Positions 37,307 to 50,673 of a stretch of 64,000 bases of DNA are shown here, in pieces. The notes beneath the pieces were generated by a model, which saw only the letters and a program-made list of their open reading frames with translations, was not told the origin of the DNA and ran no database searches. This stretch comes from Serilophus lunatus. Taxonomy: Eukaryota; Chordata; Aves; Passeriformes; Eurylaimidae. Made by a program: the position numbers and the translations under genes. The stretch lies in assembly GCA_013399895.1 (NCBI GenBank), contig VXBA01002171.1:345868-409867 (forward strand), given 5' to 3'. Position 1 is the first letter of the stretch. Every line of letters begins with the position of its first letter.

Positions 37307-38554
37307 ACGAGTTGGCTATGAAGTAGTAGGAATTTGCACAGAAACTCTAGAGACACATAGTACATGGCCAACTGCTTTCTACCACCTAGAAACGAATCCA
37401 GACCCGTGCTCCATCCCCTCCCTCCAGCACTTTTGCTCAGCTGGTGACTTATACAATCACACAACCTCACCATTCCTAGGCAATTCAGGGTAAATGAGGC
37501 TAATCACTGCTGCTCAGTACAGCTGACTCTTATCCCTTCTCCAATCTTACTTAGGAAATTGCAGTGGGATTGATTATTTGGGATGGGATTTCAACTCCTC
37601 ACACTCCTTGCTAGGTCACATGTTGTGGTTTATTTATATCTACCCCAGTCATCCTAAGGACAAGTGGAAATTTGTCAGGGCATTTGGACGGAGCAAGAGT
37701 CGAGTCAAATGTAAAGGACGTTTTTAGATTTTTCTGCCCTGGACCTGGCTGCCTTTGTGAAGTTATTGGCTAAACCCACCTTGCCACTTACAGTAGTAGA
37801 AAGAATGTAAACAGAAAGTTGTGATTGATACTGAGAGCACTGCTAATTAGCTCAGAAGGACACAATTAGTAAAGAAGGAGCCAGCGGGTAAAATGGAGAG
37901 AGAAGGAAATACAGCTATTTATGAAAGTTAAGTATGTTTAAATAAAAGAGATAACAAATAGGGGTGGAAAGAGAAATGAAATTGAAAACGACAGATAAAA
38001 TTAAAAAAATAAGAACTGCAGAAAAGTGATAAGAGAGGTAAAAGGTTATAAGGGCAGAAGAATTAACAACAGTAAGAAAAAATTATTTTTAGTGTGTTAA
38101 AAGATATGGAATCCTAAGAATGAAATGGAAAGATGCCAAAAGGCAGATATGTTCACTAACAGTGACAAGCTTTGTTCAGAGCTGCAAGAGGCAGAAGCAC
38201 TGGCAAATTGACAAATATTTACAAAATATCACTTGCAAAGTGAAAAATAAATGTCTAAGTTGGGCAAAGTCGAATGTGCTGAAATGTCACTTCCACACAA
38301 GAAAAGGCAGGAAGATTTTAAGCAGCTCTGCTCACACAGGGAAGGCCATGGTCTTTCCAGGCTATAAGACCTTCACAGAAACTCTGCTTCTTTATTAATC
38401 TGTGTGGAACCTACCACCATCCAATTCATGTGCTAATGGGAATGCCATCACTGCTGTAAAATGCATTTGAGCCAAGGCTAACAGAACCCACAAAAAATAA
38501 ACATATGGGAAGATCCAGAATATCTTTCTGATCCAGTGATGGGATTACATATAG

Positions 38555-38610
38555 TTTCTTCTGTATCTTGGTTTTGCCATTTATAAAATGAGAAAAATAA
38601 GGATCTCTCT
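38555..38610 (+). mobile_element. MIR-type SINE tail fragment
   Basis: CTGTATCTTGGTTTTGCCAT, then TTATAAAATGAGAAAAATAA, then GGATCTCTC, resembles the MIR segment CTCAGTTTTCCCATCTGTAAAATGGG.ATAATA..TACC. Only about 55 bp can be matched, so chance is possible. Confidence 0.45.
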
Positions 38611-39277
38611 CTGGCAAGTTCTCAAGTTAAGGAATCACCTGAGAACTCCCCAAAGTGGTGCTTTGTGTTATGCACAATGCTGTACATTATCTAATCTACT
38701 TTTTTCGGGGAAGAAAGATTTATCCATCACGTACAAGCATAACAAAAGTTTCACAGCACTGCAAGCACAAAAGTAAAGAGCAGAGGAAAAAAAATCCTTT
38801 GAGGCCATTTAGATTTTCCAGGAAAATCAAGAGAGTGTATGCCCCACAGCTTCTTCCTGTGGGCACTGGGAATCTACAGCCATTTCAAAAGCTCAGCTTA
38901 AGTATTTCTTGGTTTTGACCCAATAAATTCTGCAAAGAAAGGAATAAATACCTCACCCCAGTTCCTATCATCTCAGCTTCCCTCCCTCACTGGCAGCCCA
39001 ATACTGAATTCATTAAATTTCATTAAAATATACATCTGGTTCCTGCTTTTACAAGGCTATGAAATTTGCAGGTCTTTGCAGAGCAAAATCAGCTGTTCCC
39101 TGTTTAATATGGTCTTTCTGGCATGTGGACCCTAGATTGAGTCAAAGATCCCCCTTACTCAGCTGACAGTCCATGAGTTCCTGTGGTACAAGCACCAGTT
39201 CAGCTAAAGATTGTGGAAGATTAAGGTCGGCTTGGTGATGATTAAGTTTGAAGCTCTGATACATGTAGCACTAGAAA

Positions 39278-39289
39278 ACTACAACTCCC
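39278..39289 (+). promoter_or_regulatory. ZNF143-like half site ACTACAACTCCC
   Basis: ACTACAACTCCC is the invariant left part of the long ZNF143 (SBS) motif, normally followed by AGCATGC or similar. Here the sequence continues GTAAGATGTC, so the right half is weak. The same word occurs inside some transposon families. Confidence 0.25.
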
Positions 39290-39828
39290 GTAAGATGTCC
39301 TGGCAGTCAGGGTAGAAGTAGATTATATGTGAATGCAACCCAAAGTGTAATTTGGTTCTAAAACCCACAAGCTCAAGAAGTCCAAGTAGAAACAAAATAC
39401 TTCATTTGCTTTCCCCAATAGAGGATGAATATTTTTGTGACGATAATGAAATTTCCTCTCAGAAAGTTCCATAAATCATGTTTTCTATTAAAAAGATAAA
39501 TTTTAGAAAAATCTGTGGTAGAAGGTTCCAACAGCAATTGGATGCCTCAGAGGATGCTGCATGCACTTACCCAGTCTGTATTCACTCTTAAGTGCACATG
39601 GCTGAAGTGACTTATATTGACACTGACAAACATTCCTTTTGGCAGATCCAAAATATATCATTTTGACTTGGGAGAGACTCTGCTAGAAGAGGTTCACAGG
39701 CACTTGACAGTCCAGCAATGTGCTTCCTCCTTTCTTTCTCTGAAACCAAATGGCTGGGGATCTCATCTTGGATGTTGAAAATTCAGGGCTAATTCCCATC
39801 TCTACAATGGTGTCACTAAAAAATTCCT

Positions 39829-39852
39829 ACAAGTGACTGTACAAGTGACTGT
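39829..39852. repeat. 12-bp tandem duplication
   Basis: ACAAGTGACTGT occurs twice back to back, without mismatch. This looks like a recent local duplication. Confidence 0.95.
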
Positions 39853-40585
39853 TCGCTGCTGCACACTCCCAGGCTATGGTCTGACACAATCTCCTTTTTA
39901 ATACCGATGAAACAACTCTACTTAGTGGAAACAGCAAGTATGCATTGCCTAAAACTGTGCTGCACTTTGTAAGGGACATGTACAGATCCCACAGTGAAGA
40001 GAGAGTGAAACATGATAATGCTGGGGTCGTATTGCCCTTCACTCCTGTAATGCAAAGTCAAGAGGCTTAGAACATTATTCTTACCCCACAAATGCAAAGA
40101 TTGTTATCACCTTTTTTAAAAAATATGCATTTAACCCTATTTGAAAAGGGTAAAAAAATCCCCAACCCACCACAATCCCACCATACTCATGGACATGCTG
40201 CCAACAGCCAGTGAGTCCCAACCACTTCTCCTTGGATTTAGATCAAGGTCGTGCCTTTGCTATCCTGATTCAAAAGTTTCTGTACCTTGACAGTGGCTAT
40301 TTTCCACCTCCTGTGACCTTGAGATACACTGTTCCCTCCGGGCATGCCAATAGTTGTAAAACAGGGAGTGCAGTAGGAAATGGATATGGATAGAGTGAAA
40401 GTGATTCTGTTGTCCTTTCACACACCCTCCGTGAGATGTTGAATGTGTTTGAATGTGATCCATCAAGACATTGATCCCTTGGGGAAGTGGAGATGTGTAA
40501 GGAAACTTCAAATGCTTTCTAACCAGATCTACCTACAGGAGAATGCACTGAGCGGTACAGTAAGAAGATACATATATTATCGATA

Positions 40586-40602
40586 GTCCCATGTCATGGG
40601 AC
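40586..40602. repeat. Dyad GTCCCATG-T-CATGGGAC
   Basis: Exact 8-bp inverted arms around one base. Confidence 0.95.
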
Positions 40603-41360
40603 AAGTCACAGCAGAGGTGAGGGGAAATCAGATGTGTTCTGGGGCTCTGGAGGTTATACAGTCGCTGGAAACAATTTCTCCTTGAAAAGTCACGAGCAAA
40701 CTGCTCTCTGTTGTGGTCTCTTTAGCTACCCTGTGCTAAACTCAGCCGCAGGAAAAAAATAGAACAATACATTTTAACAGAACGCTTTACAGGAAACACT
40801 GCAGAGAGGGTATTCTATTTTGAAGCTGCCAAATTCCATAATTAAAACAAAAATGTATGACCAACTATAAGAATTTTCTGCTTATGTTTAAGATCCAAAG
40901 AATTAAATCAAAATCCTTAAAAGCCATTGCTAAATAAAAGAAATGCACAAACTGGCCCTAGCAGTGAAGTCTGTCACCAACACAGGCTTTATCCAGCTTA
41001 AGCCACTTCATTCTTTGATCAGAAAAGAGTGGCTTGCGTGGGGCTTTTTTAGAAGGCTGGCAAGTGTCTCAGCTAGGACCGCTGCATGCTCGGAGCTCAT
41101 CTCAGGAGTAATCTCACTTTCCCCTTCCCCCTCTTTCCAAACCCCAGGGCTTGATCTCCCAGAGGCCCTGCCAAATACCCAGTTACATTCCAGCCAGCAG
41201 GGCTAAGCACAGCAGTGTCACACACTTTGGACTGGCTCAGGAGTTCACTGAGAGAAGCATCTAAACAAAGTAGAGAGAGCTACAATTCTCATTTCCTCCA
41301 ATCTTCACCTCCCAAGACCCACCATGAGACACCCTACATCAGGACATGTGCCCTGTTGAA

Positions 41361-41393
41361 CTAGGAAGGTGCTGGAGAAAGCACCTTCCATAG
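41361..41393. repeat. Hairpin, 10-bp perfect stem extended by 3 bp
   Basis: GGAAGGTGCT (41364-41373), loop GGAGAA, AGCACCTTCC (41380-41389). After a single bulged A, the flanking CTA and TAG extend the stem by three pairs. It is GC-rich for this window and should be the most stable short hairpin here. No U-run follows, so there is no terminator-like context. Confidence 0.95.
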
Positions 41394-44300
41394 GCACTGC
41401 CTCAGCTACACAGTGTTCACCTCTGCCTTGTTCTTGCTCTCAAATCATGCCCACGTTGGCCCATCCTCAGGGAACCTGCATATGGCTCCCTTGAGTCCAG
41501 AGCTGGTAAAAGCCACTGCAGCCATGCTGCCAGCAGTAACAGCTCTGAAAGAGTGAGTTTCTAACTTGACACAAGGTCAGGTTTAAGGCTCAGCAATCCA
41601 TTTCACTAGCACACAACAGCTCAGAGCATTGTCTTCACTGGATTAGCCAGAGCACTAAGTAATAAGATGCAGAAACAGATTTAATTGTCAGTAATTGCAT
41701 TACAGGACCAAGGACTGAAGGTTTCCTAAAGCTTGCTTTCACTCTTATCCACAGTGATCTGCCCTATGGACTGGGAGGAATGAGGAGCCCTAGCATCTAA
41801 CCCTCAGAAATCAACAGCAAACCCTTTCAGATCCTAATACTGACAGATTAGGACATATCTACCTAGGCTTTATACTTTTTGTGTTTACTTTCACAAGGTC
41901 TGACTCTTTGCAGTGGCTGTTATTGGTGGTGATACAGGTCTTCAGTGATGGTGTTTTGGATTTAAATTTGATTGGCTAATTCATCTGTTTGATTTCAAAA
42001 GAAACTGGGACCAGTGGAGCCTCTAACCATAAAAAATGTGACACTGCTCTTTGGTTACAAGCTGGGATCCCCAAGCTCTCCTGGCCTACAGAGCGACAGT
42101 TTTTCAAATATACAGCAACTAATATTTTATTTCAGCTGGCAGAGCTCCATAAAATGGTTTGGACCTTCCAGTGCACTTAAAGCCTTTGATAAACAGACTG
42201 TATAGATTGAGCAGATGGTGGTTCAGGAGTTCAAAATGCTCAGGTTTCCAGCTGAACATAAAATAACCTGTAGGCAGAAGCAGAATAACATCTGAACAGG
42301 TTGGGACTATGTCTGTGATGGTCTGTTCTACCTGTTAAATGCTGAGGGAGAGCAGGTCTGAAACAGGAACACAGGATTGATTTGGATAATCTATTTCTAC
42401 AGGAGAAAGCCTCCAGTCCTCCTCGCTCACAGGCAGCTGCATCATTGTGTAGCCCTTTTTACAAGCCAGCCTGGTTCCATCATGAGAGCATTTGGCTGTC
42501 ATGTTCCCATCACTTCATTTGGAAAGCTGTAGATGAATCTAATTGCTCCAAGGGACAGACATGGACATTTAATCTACCTTTTAAGAGTATTTACAACGAC
42601 ATTGAAGCTTTAACCTTTCCTTGATACCTTTCAAAAGGAGATGTCTGTAGGAAGACAGGTCACAGTCAGGAATAAGAAAGCCAAGAGCTGACTGGCTTTT
42701 GAGCTGAGATGCAAAGACAGAAAAGAAGCCAAATTCTGCAGGCTGCTCCTGCTGAGTGTGCACGATGTGAGCCATGGCTCCCCACAGAGCCTCCAGCTCC
42801 ACAGCTTCCACGAGGACAAAGTTCAAATCCATTTCATACTGGTGAGAGGTCTGCCAGACTCACCTCTAGCACACTCCATCAGTGTTTTCCCTCTCCAGGA
42901 TATAAATGATCTCTTGGAAAACAGGACTAGCTGGGCAAAACTGGAGGTGCTGAGCTAGCCATGCCTGTGTGCGAGCCAAATTTTCCTCCTGGGATTCTGG
43001 TGCCCCAGACCAAGCTTCTTCTGCAGGAAACTGCCAAGTGTAGCTTCAGGAGCTGCCAATTTGCAACTAGAAGAGCTGAAAACCTTGCACAAATCTGGAC
43101 AATTTGATCCTAAACTAAAATCCCTCAGTCTCTTGAGTTGTCTTTAAGTCAATGGATCTGCTTACCTGGGTGCGTATCAGTTACAGGAAGAAAAGAATAC
43201 CAATGCTGAATGTTACTTAGTTACAGAAGTTGCAAAGGGGAAGGAAAACAAAGAACTTCTCATACGCCAAAAATTAAACCTTCCATTTGCATGCTTTTCT
43301 TCCTTACAGAGCTGGATTTTGACTAGCAGTGACAGCAGTTATAGTGCCCAACAGAAAAGCAGGAGTTCTGGCACCACATCACCCTAATATAAAAAATATT
43401 AACTCAGGCTTAGTAACTGTACAATTTCCTGGTGTTCTTTTAAAAATTGGGAGGAAGAAAAGGATCTGTGTCAAACATGCACTTCTAATGAGTCCCATGA
43501 CCTAATCTGGAAAAGACTCATCAGGATGCTGAAAAAAGCCAGACATAAGGCACTACACAGAGATCTGCTCCTTATTGTAGCATTTCAAGGCAATCAGTAA
43601 GGTATCTCAAAATAATTGTCAAATCATTTGTTACTTTTGAAAACAGAAGCTGTCCGTAGTATTCTGGCATCTCTTACACATTTGATGTTCTCAACTAAGC
43701 CCTCAGTGAAACCCAGAACATCAGCATCTAAGTCTGGTCCTTTCTCTGCTGCAGCTCAGATAATCAGCCTAAGCAGAAACATTGGAGTGGGCCTTTGATA
43801 AATAAAAAACACCAAAACTCTTATTTCTGGTAGTTCTTTCTCCCCTAAAATTAGCTATATGAAAGTGGGGCTTTTTGTTTTCCCTATTAAAAAATTAAAC
43901 AGCACGTTGTGTTATTTTTAGGGGGTTAGATGACAGGAGGCATCACATTTGAAAGTACTCACTTGATCAAAGAGCCCTAAAAGGATTCAGCAGCACTGAG
44001 AACTATATATCAAATAGGATTATGACAGAATTAAGGGATTGAGCCATTTATAACTTAGGGCAGTCTCCCTCTTTGAAGCCTGCCTTGGTAATTGATCCAT
44101 TTTTCTATAAACCAGAACCATAGCATTGCATTAAAAATCTGTATCTATTCCAAAACTATTAGCTTTCTACAAGATAATCAGGGGAAAAGGTAACATTTGT
44201 ATGTGACACTAGAATTTTCACTTGAAAAAGAAATTGTCATGACGTCTAAATAGAGAGAACATTTTTCTATCAGTATTACCATGTCCAACAAATTCTCTTC

Positions 44301-45095
44301 TGCAGCGTGTCAAAGCACCAGTTGTGCATTAAGGAAACATAAATCACACAATAGGAGTGGAAACTATTGTTTTGTGTAAGACAAATTGAAAGGGATATGA
44401 AGCCATCAGTGGCATTTATTTTAGTTCCTGGGACATTCAGAAAGGGCCAAGAAGAACTCTAAAGAACACACAAATCACTCCAGTTGCTCTTACTCATGCA
44501 AGTTGTCTTTGTTTGTAGGAACACTTTCCTCAGAAGAAATCCTGGCCCTGTTAAGTCAAGGTCAAAACCAAAACTCCCAACAACACCAAAAGCACTTAGA
44601 GACTGCAAGAAGCAGAGGCTCGTTGTTTGGCATTAAGGTATCATTATACTTTTTCATTTACTAGATGCATTAGTGTAACTGAAGAGAGAGACTAATTCCA
44701 AACTAGCAGCTACAAAACCCATCACACTTAAAGCCTTTTGTTCAGTCAAGTAAGGATTTTATGAACTTAGTGGATGAAAATACTGCCCTGTGTCTGTCTC
44801 ATCCCTCAGCAGGCAGATCCTACCTTTTCAGATGACAGACATAAACAGGACCAGTGTTGGCGTGTCTGAAATTTAGAGAATATTTTCACCACCTAACATA
44901 ACTGCTGGGAAAAAAGCTTATAGCCCAAGATGTACAGGTACTTTGCTTTATTGTCTGATGGCACTGACCTCCCACCATTGACTGTGATAGGAACTTAATA
45001 AACCAAAGTTCAGAGTTACTAGCAAAAACCTGCTCCTTTCCCTCTGCATGTGGCTTCATCTTTGGAAGTCACCACTGGAACTAAATCCATGACAC

Positions 45096-45126
45096 TGTCT
45101 ACATACATGTCTACATACATGTACAT
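45096..45126. repeat. 12-bp tandem repeat
   Basis: TGTCTACATACA occurs twice in a row and is followed by a partial third unit (TGTACATA). Confidence 0.95.
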
Positions 45127-45964
45127 ATAAACACATAAGACAAAACTACAGAGTTCTTTGGGTAAATTATTCATTCACTTAAATTCACAGCCACTTAAAT
45201 TTTCTGTTTTATTAGTGACCACCCTTAGTATGATTTAGCCTATTGTGTAGGGAGTATCTCTCAACTCTGTCATCCAAAATGAGCCAGTCTGTGCTAGAGG
45301 AGATTTTCCCCTGCTACTAAGAGGAGCAACCCCTGGCAAATTTTCAGCTGCTTCTATGTGTATATTTGATGCATGCACACACAAATGTACACACAAAAAA
45401 GGAAAAATCTTTACTATAAATGTTCTTGTGAGGTGGTAAGGGTGTACATAAACTAATTCAGAGATTAATGGTAAATGCAGACTGTCTGCAGCTTTAGACC
45501 ACACCTTTTCCATGTTCAACTGTAGTATACATACTATTTTCAGAGTTAAACTGCTCACCCACCATCAAAGACTTCCAGAGCTTTTTCTGCTGATTTAAAT
45601 ATGTGCAGAAACAAGATGTGAGTAAAAGCTAAGAGTCTTCAACCAGGCTGAGATGGGGCATCTCACAAAAGGCAAAAACTTCTCTCATTCTCCAGGTTCT
45701 CTTGCATAATAAAATGCTCCACCTCCTGCTTTTGAGGGGAGGAAAAATACACGTACACACTTTATACTTAAATATGAGGAATTCTATGACTCCTCTGATG
45801 GATTACATATTCCAATTTAGAAAAATAAATAGGAAATTATGAATCTGAATACTCCTTCTACACTGGAAAAAAAATGGAGGCTTTTGCTCAAAAACCATAA
45901 AAAATTGTAAGCTTTCTTAATCCATGTCTACTCATTATTCACTTGGGTTCCCAGCCAAATTCGT

Positions 45965-46030
45965 CCTGAAAGTCAGCAAAACCCACTCAACTTCATAGAC
46001 TTACACTGCAGATGAATTTTTCCCTCCTGC
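45965..46030. repeat. Possible ancient amniote repeat fragment
   Basis: The words ACTTCATAGACTTACACTGC and AGATGAATTTTTCCC resemble a common ancient sauropsid repeat that carries TGACTTCAATGG, TTACAC and GATGAATTTGGCCC in that order. The comparison is from memory and the match is diverged; the family name is uncertain. Confidence 0.35.
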
Positions 46031-47174
46031 CTACTCTGGGGGTAAACAAACACCATTTGACCTTGTATTGATTTCTCTGATTAATTTTCCATTTAAGCCC
46101 TATTCTGAAGGGTTTAAGGGAGATATATGAGATCCATGGCTTTCATTCATGCAGGCCCTTTACACAGGGATGGATTTCTCCCTTACCGCCCTCTACCACA
46201 CAAAATTATGAAAACAATCCATTCTTAACCATTCACTTCAGTCCCAATTACCATAGACCCCATCACAGCCAACTGAGTTACTCTAGCAGATCCAATCTCC
46301 ATCAGAATCAGCCTAAACTCTGCATTACATATTGTCTATGTTCTTCCCATTTAAAAATATTTACATAAGCTTGGATTTCAGCAGTATTTACAGTTACAAA
46401 ACAGCATTTTCTGTCAGGACAGTTCATCCCAAATCATGAACTGCTGTTGAAAATGTCACTGAAATTGTACAGCAAGGGTTTGTTTGCTAATCCTGTGTTC
46501 TGCTTGTTTCTCTTAAAATCAAATGAAACTTGACTTGTTTATTTGTTTATTTATTTTGCTAGAAGACTTTTTGAAAAACACATTGCTCTTAAGAGGAAAA
46601 AACAAGGGTTGGTTTAACTTTTCCCAAACTTCTTACCTCGAAGTTTTATGTAGCAGAACTGGCTCCCATGTAAGCCTAGGACCACTAACCCTAAACCCAA
46701 AGAACTATGTGGAAACAAGCTGGACAACTAGTTCCCATGTTAGACCACACACCAATTGCATCCAGGGATGCAGCAACACCACACACAGACACGGTAGTAG
46801 GCCTTCCACTCCATTTCTCCAGTGAAAAAAGGGATTTAGGGGGAAATCCCAGCCCCAGAAAATAATAAATGAGAGCTCTGTCTTTGACTTCAGTGATAAG
46901 TCTCTTGAGTGAGATTAGCCCACATTTAATGGGCCAGCATTAAGTTTTGCGTACTGGTATTCAACAGGAGCAGTACAAAATTGTGAGCTTTGCAGAGCAC
47001 TGATTCAGTGGCAAAACTGATGCAAATTGCAGGGAAATGTTGTTACACTACACACAATTACACTATCACCCAGAGACTCCAATTAACAGTATAGTCTCAT
47101 TGTACGGTGCTGGCTTCAAAGGGAGTTTGATTTAAATAGACAAGGCAGGTAACTGAAGCCTTAGGATATACACT

Positions 47175-47290
47175 GTACAACTGAGAAATGAGGCAAAAGT
47201 AATTAAGTGACTTGACCAGGATCATACAGGAAATCTTTGGCTGAGCCAGACCCTGATTCCCATTATGCTCAGCCCTTGCCTGCAGCCATA
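47175..47290 (-). mobile_element. MIR-type SINE
   Basis: One of the clearest MIRs here, antisense. The order is ACAACTGAGAAATGAGGCAA, AATTAAGTGACTTGACCAGG, ATCATACAGGAAATCTTTGG, CTGAGCCAGACCCTGATTCC. This mirrors antisense MIR: GGGAAACTGAGGCA, GTTAAGTGACTTGCCCAAGG, TCACACAGC.AGT..GTGG, CAGAGC.GG.TTCGAACCC. The B-box-derived part is decayed. Confidence 0.75.
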
Positions 47291-49229
47291 ATTACAGCAG
47301 CATTCTTCTGCTCTGACCTCAGCCTCGCTGCAAACGCACGCACATGTCAAAGGCATGGCTCCAGTCCCTTCATCCCTCCTCCACAGCACTAGGCAGAATG
47401 AGTGAGTCCCAAGAAAGAGGAAAAATGGCTTTCAAGTGCATCTCCACACCAGCTGTTGTGTAAAGCAGACACGGGATCTTCCCAGAGAACACCACACATC
47501 TCTGGGGGGTCCCATACCCAGGTTGGCCAAGTGTTCAGCAGCCATAATCTGGCAGGTAAAAACACTCTTTTATATGGTATAGATCCAAGAAGACATGACA
47601 GTGGGTTTTTTGCATTACTTCAGTGATTATATTTTCACAGGAAGTCCACTAAAAGTTTTTTTGTCGTGGTTTCGATAAATGCAGCCTAGAAAACATTAAC
47701 TGACACTTGGAGCTGCCAACATTGTAAATGATCAGGACCTGCTGTAATTTCAAGGAAGAAAAAGGAATAAAATGGAGAATTTCAATAAGTTATTCTTATT
47801 TTTCTTTTTTTTTTTGCTTAAAAATTTCATTAGGATACACTTAACATAAGTCTTGCCCAAGTTTCACTTTATAATGCTGTCTGTAAGGATGCCAAATAAG
47901 CTTAATTGAAGGATATAAATACTTTTCTCCCTTTTCTCTCTTCCTCCCTGTAAGTGCTACCAGAGGAAAAGGTCTCCAGCACAGCTTATTGTTAAAATTA
48001 ATATGAAACATTCCACTCTACAATCTGGGAACATCAGATCATCAGCTACTAGAAACTGCCATAGTTCCACCAGCACTTATTGCAGCTGAGCTTTCCTAAA
48101 GTCTCTGAAAATCTCCTATGAGCTTTTTCCCTTTCCTTACTGATTTTTTTAACAACATATAGAATATGAGTCCCAGGTTCAGCAGGTTGACAGACATCTA
48201 CCAACAGATAAGTGGTTTTAGTTTATCTCTTGTTAACCCATCAAGAGTTAATTCACAAATTAATTCTTCTGATACAGTTGACTGAAAGAAAAGTACACTG
48301 TATTGTGTGGGGATCACTATACCTTTTTAATTCATGCACTATTTCCTCTCTTGGTGAGCATTCACTAGAAAATGTAGCCCTGTTACCTGGCAGGATATTG
48401 CACACATGTAATCAGTAAAAAAACAACTTTGCAATACATCAACTAGCTGCAAAGAAGCAGTGCTGGGTTAACTGTGATCATCTAACACCATAATATATCT
48501 TTTCTCCACATCTCCACTGACAGAAAATCATCTTTAAAAATGCAGATGGCAACATCTCCTCCAGGCTGGGGTTGAACACACAGAGATTTGCTCAATTTAC
48601 TGAGGAATAGGGAAAAAAGAGGGGGGTTTGCCCAAGATTTTCCAACCGAGCTACTACTTCCCATATATCCCTGCTTTCTGGGCTGTACAAACTTCATCAC
48701 ATCAAGAGGCTGTTGAGCACCTCAGCCATGACTGCAGAAATCACTTATGATCCCAGGTCTGGAAACACCGTGCACACACCATCATGGATCTGCCTCCCCC
48801 CCAGGGCTATGGGCACAGGTGTCTGCAACCATAGAAAAACATTTACAGATCAAAAATACACATATCAAGGACACTTACACAAAGAAGACAAGCCACCTAG
48901 GAGCAGCATTACGTTTTTAAGCAAGTTATTCATTATGAATGAAAGGCAACGACTGCAGATTAATTGTCCAACTCGCTCTTCCACTGCTCCTTAGTAAAAC
49001 TGTGACTTGCAGAAAGGGGACACTGCAATATAATTGTCTTAAAAGCTCTCTGTAGCTTAGTGAGATTTAGCCTGTTAGGGTGATAAATCTGCATCAAACA
49101 GAAGTAGATAGGGCACCAGCAGAGCTCAGGTAGTGTGTGCTTCCTCCCCACCCCTTCCGAGGTGCTGTCAGTGTGCAACAGGGCAATAGAGAAATCCTAC
49201 AGAGACATTAATTTCGCATGTTGAAGGCC

Positions 49230-49248
49230 CAGCCAGTCTGACTGGCTG
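49230..49248. repeat. Dyad CAGCCAGTC-T-GACTGGCTG
   Basis: Exact 9-bp inverted arms around one base; GC-rich relative to its surroundings. Confidence 0.95.
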
Positions 49249-49889
49249 ATTTAACCTTGCCATTCAGACTTGGCATATTTCAGGGCTATCCTTTAGTCAA
49301 GATTCTGAAAGCTAGAACTGTATAAAAAAGTCCACATTTTTCTTAGCAGGCAACTTTTCTAAGATTTATAGTGACATCCCAGCTTGTTTATCGATTGATT
49401 CACAAAGAAACGGAAATTAACACATGGCTCCCCCCAAACACATGCCCAGTGCCAGCTTAACACTTTGACATGCCACCAGGTGAGCTCAAAGCATAAATGC
49501 CTTCAAAAAACAGGCAGTATTGCCTCCAAACTTTTTAGATTAACATTATTTGAGAAAGAACTACTACTGATTTTTTTTTCAAGGCAGTTATCTAATACTT
49601 TCTGATTCCACTAAGTGTCAGAGCAGACGCTGTCATTTTCTCCCTGAAACCCCAGCCACTTCACTGCTGGGTTTTGCTTGAGAAAAGAGCATGCCTTTTA
49701 TTTTGTTTTAGTACACTGCTGCCACTACGAGCATTTCAAAATTGTGACAAACTCCCTGAAATCAGTTGTTTCTACAATTAGTGACTGATTACACACAGCA
49801 CTAAACATTGCAGGCAACAGTTCATTAACTTCTGTTACCAGACAGCATGAAAGGACTCAGGTTTAATTCAATCAGCTCTGTCCACAGAA

Positions 49890-49931
49890 CTGCACACACA
49901 ACGTGCTGTGGGGGCAATTATGTGTGTGCAG
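49890..49931. repeat. Inverted repeat, 11-bp arms, 20-nt loop
   Basis: CTGCACACACA (49890-49900) and TGTGTGTGCAG (49921-49931) are exact reverse complements. The CA/TG content makes this partly a dinucleotide-repeat effect. Confidence 0.95.
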
Positions 49932-50673
49932 AAATATTCCTGAACTCCAAGAAAGCTCCCAATCTTGACCTAAATTAAATGTAACTGGCTTTACAGGATT
50001 TGAATCAAACATTCAAATCTAGGTGGCATAAAACACTGCAGATGAATCCTCCAAAATCAGAGAGACTCTTCAGCTTTGGCTGACCTGAGGCCTTCTCTGT
50101 AGACCAGCTATGACACCTGCTCCACATGCACCTGTAAAAAGACAACTGAGGGCTAAAGGTCATATGATTTCCTAAGAGGAATTATTTCACAGCCTTTCCT
50201 TTTGAAGAGCATCAATTAGAAGTACACTATCATTAATTCAGGTATGGCAGCCGCAAAAAGTACACCAGCTGTAAATCTCCTTTAGATTATGATCCAGATT
50301 CACCACATAATGGCATATGATTTATAACATATAAGCTCTCCTACCAACTTGGGAAGCAGAGGAAATTTCTGTGTCCACATTACCTTTCAGTTATCGACCT
50401 GGGTGTTAGTAGGTCCAAAAAGATAGCGACAGCTGCTAGTGAAAAAAGCAATCAAACAACATCCATTGACAGAATTCACCAGTCCCTGTGGACTGGCTGC
50501 AATTGGCAGCAACTTCTCAGTTTCAATGTCCAAATATAGGAGGGCAATCACAGAGCTGATGTATCCGCTGTCCAGTCTCCACTTATCAGCACATTTTTTT
50601 TGCTTTTCTCTTCTACCACAGAGGTTAAAGGATTAAATCCAGAGAGGAGTTTAGCTAGCCATAGAAATAAAAG

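Larger units (their letters stand above)
37307..47174. other. Long non-coding stretch, no gene seen
   Basis: Nearly 10 kb with no gene. Open frames reach 107 codons (45235-45558 minus) without a known domain. It contains a MIR tail, several short repeats and inverted repeats and a ZNF143-like site, listed separately. Confidence 0.65.

Noticed and set aside
41361..41393. Hairpin as a microRNA precursor or a bacterial-style terminator
   Set aside because: The stem is too short for a microRNA precursor, no U-run follows, and the DNA is vertebrate.
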